A stretch of DNA of 29,812 nt from Paramacrobiotus richtersi (lineage: Eukaryota; Tardigrada; Eutardigrada; Parachela; Macrobiotidae): the NCBI GenBank assembly GCA_034698045.1, contig JAQGAU010000368.1, positions 1 to 29,812 of the forward strand, written 5' to 3'. Both the position numbers and the translations under genes were made by a program. Under the pieces are notes generated by a model. The model was not told the DNA's origin. It saw only the letters and a list, made by a program, of their open reading frames with translations, and did not search any database. Within the stretch, counting starts at the first letter, position 1; each line of letters begins with the position of its first letter. Shown in pieces: positions 23,662 through 29,812 of the stretch.

Positions 23662-24249
23662 GCCAGCAGTCATAAGAAATCCTCCAGGCAAAGTAAACCG
23701 CAAAACGACCGGAAACGCAACACCGACTACACGGCCCCCCTCCAACACAGATGTACGGTCGTTCCCAGTTCTATCTGTATATTCCATAAAATGGTTTGAA
23801 CGTTTTGCTGAAAAAAAGTTGTTTACCATTTAAGGTCAAACTGCATACCTACCAAATTATTATATAAAGCGCACGCTGTAGGCACGAAGTTAACCAGCTC
23901 CGAGCCACTGAACTACGACGTTCCGCTAAACGACGTGGAACGAACAAGTAACAGTTGCACCACGCAGTCCGTGTGCTATGCTGTTATTTACATAGGTGCC
24001 GTAAAAATCCTCGCAGAAATTGATTAATATTCACCGTATATGTACGCTTATTGCATGCAGTACCTGAAATAAGTACTAGCGCGACTAGTATTTACAGGTC
24101 ATTTACGAAGTAGAAAGACCAACGGGAGCAGTGTCAATGTGACGATTAATTTGAGCGGGGAGCAGGGGAATCAGGGCGGGGTCCGCGTGCCCGGGATGGG
24201 GATTAGGGAGAAAGGTCAACCGGTTAATCAGAGGTTTAACAGAACGTGA
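23662..24249 (+). pseudogene. Truncated copy of the second chitin-binding gene
   Basis: Two coding remnants survive. 23662-23750 matches the first 30 or so codons of exon 2, including the ACAG acceptor just before it, but an extra C in the GGCCCCCC run shifts the frame, and similarity stops soon after. 24117-24249 matches the last 43 codons of exon 3 and is still open to a TGA at 24247-24249. The six-cysteine chitin-binding domain, the NSRQFAEYSN segment and the signal-peptide exon are absent. An intron 2 fragment lies between them near 23898. The surviving C-terminal frame is conserved at about 90 percent identity, suggesting recent duplication, but no functional product is expected. Confidence 0.8.
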
Positions 24250-24829
24250 AGTGCATGCTGATTAGGTTCCTCTATGTTCATATATAAACTAATATTTTTT
24301 GAAGACGCGATATTTCTGGATTTTACCCGGTACGAGGCAGTAAAGGTCATACTTCATGAGCTGAACTGTGCAATTCGAACACCAGGCTGAAGGATTTCTG
24401 AGACGCGCAAAATTCACTGTATGTATATCGAAATACGTTATAAGCCATTACACGTACACAAACAGTACTTCCACAGTGCCACACAAGTAAGCAATTATTA
24501 ACTTGACTAATAAACTATACTAATCTAACAATGTAAGCCTGGGCGGGGGATAAATTACGTGGTGTCGAAAGGTGCGAGATCGCTTCGCCACATAACCATT
24601 ACGGTAGCTCGAAGACACAAAACTACAGACATCCAAACTGCGAAGTTTATCTTTTGACAGTAAACATGTTGCATTAATTTTGGTACTGCAGGCTGTTAAA
24701 GAAAGACGCAAATTTACAGAACAGGAAAAAGAGAATGCTTTACAAACCGGCCGGAATTGACAATATGTACGTACACGTATGTAATTGTAGAGCAATGTAG
24801 AGCACTACGTAATATGCAGAACACAGTAC

Positions 24830-25072
24830 TCACTCCCTGCAAATACATTTTACTGGCGATCCAATGCATGTTCCGGTGTTGTGGCGTGAAGTCGCTTTGC
24901 AGAACTGATCACAGCTAGAATCCCTCGAGTTCTTCGTCGTTCCGACGCAGTACCTGCTCTCTATTGGCCGGATTTCTTGAGTGGACAACCGATCAGACAA
25001 AGGTCCTGCATCCACGTGGCCAGGATGCCAGGATAGTAAAATCGACAGGATAATCCCAATTAACAGCTGCAT
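24830..25072 (-). CDS. CS-alpha-beta (defensin-like) secreted peptide, long-loop type
   Basis: Single exon, 80 aa. A hydrophobic signal peptide (about 1-22) precedes a short propeptide and a C-terminal six-cysteine module. The spacing is C-x11-C-x3-C-x10-C-x6-C-x-C, with the GTC gamma-core. C-x3-C paired with C-x-C is the hallmark of the cysteine-stabilised alpha-beta fold of invertebrate defensins. Expected bonds are C1-C4, C2-C5 and C3-C6. It is probably secreted and antimicrobial; a signalling or toxin-like role is possible because the fold is shared. Its closest relative here is the gene at 26391-26648 (same 10-residue loop). A minus-strand TATAAG (25144-25139) about 70 nt upstream could be its TATA box. 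It faces away from the gene at 25609 across a 536-nt spacer. Confidence 0.8.
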   Translation of the reverse strand: MQLLIGIILSILLSWHPGHVDAGPLSDRLSTQEIRPIESRYCVGTTKNSRDSSCDQFCKATSRHNTGTCIGSPVKCICRE

Positions 25073-25608
25073 CGTTTCGCAGTGCGATTTACAATGGCAA
25101 ACTTAAAAGATTGACGGTCCTTAGTTGACTACTTTTTACTTATAACAACGGTGTATAAACATAACTTACTCGCGCTGGTTGAGTTTTACACGTTGTGCTC
25201 TGGAACCAGAAAAGTGGAGCATGAGAAGGCAATACCGGCACTTAAAACGTGAGTGTTACGGTAATGATTACCGGAACATACTTTAATTAATTGCACACTA
25301 ATATGCGCAGAACGTTCGCAGTTTTGGGAATTTGTACAATGACTCATCCAGCACGTGTAACTACAGTTTGGTACCAAGTTTTTCCTACGAGACCGGTAAT
25401 GTAAGTCCAACATATAGACCAAATACAAAGGTCAGGTGCGCTGTTGCTGATCTACAGTAAGAACAGCTTGTATAAGAAATTCAACTAAAAGGCTGAAACA
25501 TCATCCATGACCATAGTGTGATATGACACTGCGGTAATTGCACAAAATTTAGCGTGTACTGTGTTAACCTACGAAAGCTTGAAATTAATGTAAATCGATG
25601 AGTAAGAT
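25073..25608. promoter_or_regulatory. Shared divergent promoter region between defensin-like genes, unit 1
   Basis: 536 nt separate two divergently transcribed genes, and the block is alignable with 26649-27199. A plus-strand TATAAGAA near 25470 is a candidate TATA box for the gene at 25609, and a minus-strand TATAAG at 25144-25139 for the gene at 25072. Conservation of TTAATTAATTGCAC and CTACGAGACCG between the units suggests common ancestry and possibly shared control elements. Confidence 0.45.
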
Positions 25609-25866
25609 ATGATGCGGTTAATAGCTAAAGCTCTCTTGCCGATTCTATTAATCTGCCAGCTTGGTCACGCTGACGGAGGCTCGTCGACGGTCGCAGAAGT
25701 GGCCAGATCCAGAAGTCGTCCGGAAGGATTCCGGCTAATGGAGAGCTCGTTCTGCAGCGGTGCTTCACAAAGCTCCAAGGATGCTCGCTGTGATCGGCTC
25801 TGTCAATCACGCAATGAAACCGGTGTATGCATTGGAACTCCAGCAAAGTGTGTGTGTAACGAATGA
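25609..25866 (+). CDS. CS-alpha-beta (defensin-like) secreted peptide, short-loop type
   Basis: Single exon, 85 aa. A signal peptide (about 1-22) is followed by a basic propeptide ending in RSRSR, a plausible furin-type cleavage site. The six-cysteine module has spacing C-x11-C-x3-C-x8-C-x6-C-x-C with a GVC gamma-core and an NET glycosylation-type sequon in the loop. The third-to-fourth cysteine loop is two residues shorter than in the minus-strand paralogues. Its nearest relative is the gene at 27200-27469. A secreted antimicrobial role is likely from the fold; target organisms cannot be told from sequence. Confidence 0.82.
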   Translation: MMRLIAKALLPILLICQLGHADGGSSTVAEVARSRSRPEGFRLMESSFCSGASQSSKDARCDRLCQSRNETGVCIGTPAKCVCNE

Positions 25867-26390
25867 AATCTGTATTTCCATATGTAAATCCCATCCTATC
25901 TGTATCAGGTTGTTAGGCAAGCACTGGTTCACAGATTTGTGTGTAAATGGGAGATTATAGCAGAAGTATCAAGTTGTGAGACAAGTGGGGTGTTACTACG
26001 TTACGAAAGTATGAACTGAAGATCTTAATCAGTGTCCGTGTTTCCGTGTCCATGTAATTTTACAGTTCTCAATACGGTCGACGAATTATTCCCGCTCGAA
26101 TACTATGGACGCTATCTTTGGACTTGGACGATTCTGATCGCAATGTCGTATGCAGGTGCATTAATGCACGTAACTGCCGTTTACTGTATTAATTCTCGTT
26201 TCTGCCGTACAAAGATTCGTTTTTTGAGAATAACTAAGTTACATCTGTGCACATTAAAAAGAGACGATGTGAATTGATTAAAACAAGTGTTTGCACATAA
26301 CACGGCGCCCGTAATCATAAAAGTATATAAATTGGCATTCATATTGTATACAGACGACGACATATACAGAACGTTATGTACAGTACATAT

Positions 26391-26648
26391 TCAGTCCCTG
26401 CAAACACATTTTGCTGGCGATCCAACGCATGTTCCAGAATTATTACGTGATGTAGATTTACAAAACTGATCACAGCGCGAATCCGTGGAGGCCTTTGACG
26501 TACCGACGCAGAACCTGCTGTCCATCGGCCCGAGTGCCGCTGTGAAGCCTGTGGACGCGAGTCTGGACAATTCTCGTGTTTCCATATCCGCATGACCCAG
26601 CTGGCAGGTCAGTAAAATCGAAAGAATGATTCCAGTTATCGGCTGCAT
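26391..26648 (-). CDS. CS-alpha-beta (defensin-like) secreted peptide, long-loop type
   Basis: Single exon, 85 aa. The signal peptide (about 1-20, ending near GHAD) and propeptide precede a six-cysteine module with spacing C-x11-C-x3-C-x10-C-x6-C-x-C and a GTC gamma-core. It is the closest paralogue of the gene at 24830-25072, sharing the CDQFCK helix region and the CIGSP/CVGSP loop. The propeptide differs and is slightly longer. It is divergently arranged with the gene at 27200. Probable secreted host-defence peptide. Confidence 0.82.
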   Translation of the reverse strand: MQPITGIILSILLTCQLGHADMETRELSRLASTGFTAALGPMDSRFCVGTSKASTDSRCDQFCKSTSRNNSGTCVGSPAKCVCRD

Positions 26649-27199
26649 AGTTTGATTGACGCGGCTCTGGATTAATCGCTTTTTTCTCTATCACGCTAAA
26701 TTATCCGCGTTAACGGTGGATGAGAGTACGTGTATCCTTACACATGTTTAATGAGCTGGATTTTCTATGTTGCATGGCATATATGGACCTGACAAGTTGC
26801 AGCATGAGGCAGCAAGACCGGCACGTAAAACGAGACTGTGATCCGGTGTTGATTGCCAGAACTTAATTAATTGCACGGTAGTATATTCAACACAGAACAT
26901 TCACAGCTCTGGGAACATATAAAACTCGTCTGCGACTAAAATTCGACAACCATTACAGTAGTTTTTCTACGAGACCGCCATGTCACGCGAGATACACAGA
27001 TCACGATACAAAGGTCATTTGAGTTGCTCATCTGCTGTAGCCTGCAGTAACCCCAGCCACAAGTCCAAAGCATTACTGACATCGTCCAAAACCTTGCTGG
27101 TACGGCAGTACGGCTGATGTGGTACTTAACGGAATAAAACTAGCTGGTGTTCGGGTGTCAGCCAAAGAAAGCTTGTAATTCGCATAAATCGAAGTATAT
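26649..27199. promoter_or_regulatory. Shared divergent promoter region between defensin-like genes, unit 2
   Basis: 551 nt, homologous to 25073-25608 with substitutions and small indels. No single convincing TATA box was picked out for the minus gene. TATATATG-like sequence occurs just before the plus gene. Confidence 0.4.
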
Positions 27200-27469
27200 A
27201 TGCTACTATATATGATGTGGTTATTAACTGGAACTGTCTTATCGATTCTGCTGGCCTCCCAGCTGTATCGAGCTCACGAAAGTTCTTCGTCAACTGCAAA
27301 AGTGACCAGATCCAGAAGTCGTTTGGAGGGATTCTGGCTGACGGAGAGCGCGTTCTGCAGCGGGACTGCACAAGACTCGAAGGATGTCCGCTGTGATCGG
27401 CTCTGCCAATCACGCAACGAAACGGGTATATGCATTGGAACTCCGGCAAAGTGTGTGTGTAACGATTGA
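27200..27469 (+). CDS. CS-alpha-beta (defensin-like) secreted peptide, short-loop type
   Basis: Single exon, up to 89 aa. Two in-frame ATGs follow the first (at 27212 and 27215), and any gives a workable signal peptide; alignment with the paralogue at 25609 favours one of the inner starts. The propeptide carries the same RSRSR cleavage-type motif. The six-cysteine module has spacing C-x11-C-x3-C-x8-C-x6-C-x-C with a GIC gamma-core and the NET sequon. The cysteine module is nearly identical to its paralogue, while the signal and propeptide have diverged more. ATTAAA near 27491 may serve as polyadenylation signal. Confidence 0.82.
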   Translation: MLLYMMWLLTGTVLSILLASQLYRAHESSSSTAKVTRSRSRLEGFWLTESAFCSGTAQDSKDVRCDRLCQSRNETGICIGTPAKCVCND

Positions 27470-27720
27470 AATGTGTTTTTTCACATGTACATTAAAGCTC
27501 GGATTCTGCTATTTGATTAATTGTTAGGCAAACCATGACCCACAGATTGCTGTGTATATAAATGGGCAGCATCGGTATGTATATGAAGTTGTGGGATATA
27601 TAAGCATCAAACTATAGCTATAAACTGAACATCTTGATCAGTATTTCCGTATCCTTGACATTTGTCGTCTTTAGTAAACTGTCGGCGAGCAAGAATTTTA
27701 TACAATAGAAACATAAAGCA

Positions 27721-27750
27721 CGATACAATACAATACAACACAATACAATT
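27721..27750 (+). repeat. Short ACAAT/ATACA simple repeat
   Basis: Imperfect tandem ACAAT-type units just beyond the duplicated defensin-like block and before the 3' end of the acetyltransferase gene. Low-complexity microsatellite. Confidence 0.6.
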
Positions 27751-27800
27751 AAGCCAGCATAGTGCATGTTTTTACATTAGTTTTTCATTAGACATAATTA

Positions 27801-28637
27801 TCATGGTTTCAAATCGGCAGACGAGTTCGCAGTAGGCAAAAAACGATCGACCAACGTATAAACACCGGTTTCAGCTTCGAACCCAAACTGATTAAAAAAT
27901 CTGACAAACGGCTCCGGACAGTCTAAACGAATTTTGTAGCAGCCTACCAATTTAGCCAAATTCAACAGGACGCTGATCAATATAGCAGCGAGATTTCCTT
28001 CTGTATAACGGTAATCCTGTATTTCTTCTTCCCGGTCTACCATAACATCCTCGATTCTTCCTTGCAAGGACACCGAATGGATGAATTTATGCTGTATTTC
28101 CAACGTACCTTAAAATAAAAAAAAACTGCATTTCTGGTCGATTTTATAACACACCTGAAGCGATTCAGTTCAATAGTGCGTGTAGATTAAAACTACAGTT
28201 ATACTGTATGCGCAATATAATTTTTTTTCTTCTGCGCAATATAACAATATGTATCGATACAGCAGCATTAATTCTAATAGCATGGATATTTGCTTTAAAA
28301 TACAAGAAAAAGTACCGAATCGTATTTACATACCGGTTGCCACAATTTTGTTCGTGGTCAAATCTTCCATAACAACAATATAACATGCATTTTTCAAGGC
28401 CTGCATTGCACGGAATTGTTTGAGAAACTTTTCTTCCGGTATATCAGTGACATTGCTCTTCTGCGCCAGAAGCTGCATGTACCCCTTTTTGTAATCGTCT
28501 TGCTGTAAAGGCCGGAGTGTTATATTCCGCACTTGTCGTAGTTCGGATGTTACCAGCTCGAAACGGCCTTCTTCTTGTTTTTCCAGTGCAGTTTTTATAT
28601 CTTCCGGTGGAAACAAGTATTCACTGCTCGGGGACAT
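27801..28637 (-). CDS. Glucosamine-6-phosphate N-acetyltransferase (GNA1-type), divergent acetyl-CoA loop
   Basis: Two minus-strand exons, 28637-28334 and 28108-27801, join in phase (612 nt, 203 aa). The ATG at 28637 has a good context (TTCACC-ATG-T). The protein matches the GNA1/GNPNAT1 branch of the GNAT superfamily: LRPLQQDDYKKGYMQLLAQ near the N-terminus, then the diagnostic VATGTLEIQHKFIHS and GRIEDVMV strands, and CYKIRLDC plus a phenylalanine-rich FFNQFGFE segment. Length is close to family size (about 150-190) with a longer N-terminus. It transfers acetyl from acetyl-CoA to glucosamine-6-phosphate, making GlcNAc-6-phosphate for UDP-GlcNAc, the precursor of chitin, N-glycans and GPI anchors. 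Odd: the acetyl-CoA pyrophosphate loop, normally RGKxLGK-like, is here EIQDYRYTEGNLAA, so the R/Q-x-x-G-x-G/A pattern is degraded. It may be a divergent paralogue rather than the main enzyme. Confidence 0.83.
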
Positions 28638-29684
28638 GGTGAAGAAAGGGTTTTTCAAAAGGATGCTTCTTTTAACTTGAAATATAACACATTATGCTGT
28701 AATAAATCCAATGAGCATAAGTTGTTAGATCTTCTTTAGCACATCATAGATGTATGCGTATTGCGCAGTCTCAGCAGACCTATGAGACTGGGTATCTTCC
28801 TATTCTGTCCGCGTTTTTTTGAGCAACGGCAGAAGCCCGCGACATGCAGATCAGCTGTACTTCCGGTCGAAGCTATTCTTAGATATCGCGGTTACTGCAT
28901 TACTTGTACGAATCACCTTGTATTCTAAAAATGCTGAGTTATCGGTTTCTTTCCATTGCAGAGCGGCTTTTCCACGGAGGCGACTCTTTTTGTATAACAT
29001 TTTTGTTATCACATAACACTAGCTATAGATAAGTCGTAGATCTAAAGCGTAAACGAAAAATTAAACAAGTTAACTGTGCTTCATGGGATCGAACGTGTAT
29101 TATACCACAGATAATCAGATTCTATTACATGATGACGTCCGCAAGTAAAGAAACGCCAGATATATTCCAAGCACAACAAAATGTTTATAATAACCGGAAT
29201 TTGTTAAGTATAATAAACACGTTACACGATCCTCATTGTCAAGTGAACACCGGGCAGCCGCTCTACGGTATACACAGGTAAATCATGGTAGCGCTCGGAG
29301 GCGGTAGCTGGTTCGATTAGCTGCCGAGTGGTTGACTCACCCAGCAGTTTGTTGTGGTTTCACCGTGTCAGTCTGTCCTCACCCTGACTGCCTCTGACTA
29401 ATCCAGTCAAAGAATATTACGCATGCTGCATGCAGTATTCTAAATTTCTACCTTCTCTAATTGTAGTCCTGTTTAAAACTTAAAATTTCCATTAACTTCA
29501 CATCCTGCTGTTAAGTGTTCAATTAATCAACAGTCCTCTTCCTCTGGGACGATAAACCACGGTTGAATAATGACATAATCGTTGTATCGTCTGGACCGTA
29601 TCGAATCCACCCCCCTCGTGCCCAATGGTACCCACTCTCTACCACCCTCCTCCTTTCATCAATCAACCCCTTATCTCGTTTTAG
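28638..29684. other. Upstream region of the acetyltransferase gene and of the gene at the right edge
   Basis: About 1 kb without a supported coding exon. It lies between a minus-strand gene and a plus-strand exon, so it probably contains both promoters. ACACAG|GTAAAT at about 29275 resembles a 5' untranslated exon end. A long pyrimidine-rich tract (29610-29680) precedes the exon acceptor at 29684. Confidence 0.35.
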
Positions 29685-29812
29685 GAGCCACAGAACGGTG
29701 CCCCCCGCACCCCCTCGACGACGGCCGCCACCCGCCCCGTCACCACGGTCTCGGGGGGCTCGGGCAGCGGATCCGAGGGCGCCGCCGCGTTGAAAGTGGG
29801 CGTCAAGTACTA
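29685..29812 (+). CDS. Partial exon of an unrecognised gene, cut by the window edge
   Basis: A strong pyrimidine-rich acceptor ending TTTTAG at 29684 is followed by GC-rich sequence open to the end of the window in phase 0 (42 codons). It encodes a Ser/Thr/Pro/Gly/Ala-rich stretch and then a less repetitive LKVGVKY. Composition resembles the GC-rich coding exons elsewhere in the window. The minus strand is also open here for about 40 codons, so the strand depends on the acceptor. No family is recognisable. Confidence 0.5.

Larger units (their letters stand above)
22888..24745 (+). repeat. Tandem duplication, unit 2 (decayed)
   Basis: Degenerate direct copy of 19770-22887. Its start (ATGCTGTACGTCCATGCATTTGAATT) immediately follows unit 1. 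Collinear blocks continue through the repeat copy, intron 1, the exon 2 start, the exon 3 end and the 3' flank (compare 24530-24740 with 22660-22880). The middle of exon 2, most of intron 2 and the start of exon 3 are deleted, and signal-peptide exon 1 was never included. Confidence 0.75.
24790..26100. repeat. Defensin-like gene-pair duplication, unit 1
   Basis: This block contains a minus-strand and a plus-strand defensin-like gene with their shared upstream spacer. The same arrangement recurs at about 26370-27690. Matching non-coding landmarks include TTAATTAATTGCAC with CTACGAGACCG in the spacer and TTGTTAGGCAA with CACAGATT downstream of the plus gene. Coordinates are approximate. Confidence 0.75.
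26370..27690. repeat. Defensin-like gene-pair duplication, unit 2
   Basis: Second copy of the divergent gene pair. Its left edge (CAGTCCCTGCAAACACATTTTG at about 26391) matches CACTCCCTGCAAATACATTTTA of unit 1 at about 24830. Its right-hand flank (TTGTTAGGCAAACC, then GAACATCTTGATCAGT) matches that downstream of 25866. Both genes are intact in both units. Confidence 0.75.

Noticed and set aside
10662-27469. Idea that the defensin-like peptides are ligands of the nearby receptor cyclase
   Set aside because: Receptor cyclases do bind secreted peptides, but nothing in the sequence links these cysteine-rich peptides to this ectodomain; proximity alone is too weak.
29287-29340. tRNA-like stretch with GGTTCGATT resembling a T-loop
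   Set aside because: The flanking bases do not form a proper T stem, and no acceptor, D or anticodon arms could be placed at the right distances.
1-29812. CRISPR arrays, bacterial operons or phage-type systems
   Set aside because: No regularly spaced repeats and no ribosome-binding-site or operon structure. Dense GT-AG introns show eukaryotic nuclear DNA.

Overview
The window reads as nuclear DNA of an intron-rich invertebrate animal. Genes are split by many short GT-AG introns (about 48-400 nt, some longer), coding exons are GC-richer than the AT-rich spacers, and the recognisable families are ecdysozoan. These are secreted proteins with one peritrophin-type chitin-binding domain, a natriuretic-peptide-receptor-like guanylyl cyclase, CS-alpha-beta defensin-like peptides and glucosamine-6-phosphate N-acetyltransferase. 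A panarthropod is well supported. A tardigrade is my best guess, but that is inference. Gene models below were assembled by hand by joining exons with matching phase at GT-AG sites.

Layout, left to right. (1) 37-2326 (+): a five-exon secreted chitin-binding protein with a glycine-rich tail. (2) 3522-5144 (-): a five-exon coiled-coil/C2H2 zinc-finger protein, with a MITE-like element (28-bp terminal inverted repeats) in its last intron. (3) About 5450-7505 (-), perhaps to 8260: a decayed receptor guanylyl cyclase with conserved splice sites but stops and frameshifts. (4) 10662-15977 (+): an intact 18-exon receptor guanylyl cyclase of about 1046 residues, divergently oriented to the pseudogene. 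(5) 15978-19283: mostly gene-free, with one copy of a repeat. (6) 19495-22370 (+): a second, three-exon chitin-binding protein, paralogous to the first, with a TATA promoter. (7) About 22888-24745: a decayed tandem duplicate of region 6 keeping only the start and end of the coding sequence. (8) 24830-27469: four single-exon CS-alpha-beta (defensin-like) genes as two duplicated divergent pairs (-,+,-,+). (9) 27801-28637 (-): two-exon glucosamine-6-phosphate N-acetyltransferase. (10) 29685 to the edge: an exon of an unrecognised gene.

Functional themes: three genes touch chitin (two chitin-binding secreted proteins and one enzyme of the UDP-GlcNAc pathway that supplies chitin synthase). The locus is also shaped by repeated local duplication and decay. 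The most striking molecular oddity is that the intact guanylyl cyclase, and its pseudogene relative, have Ser in place of the second metal-binding Asp of the cyclase domain. The receptor may therefore bind ligand and signal without making cGMP alone, or at all.
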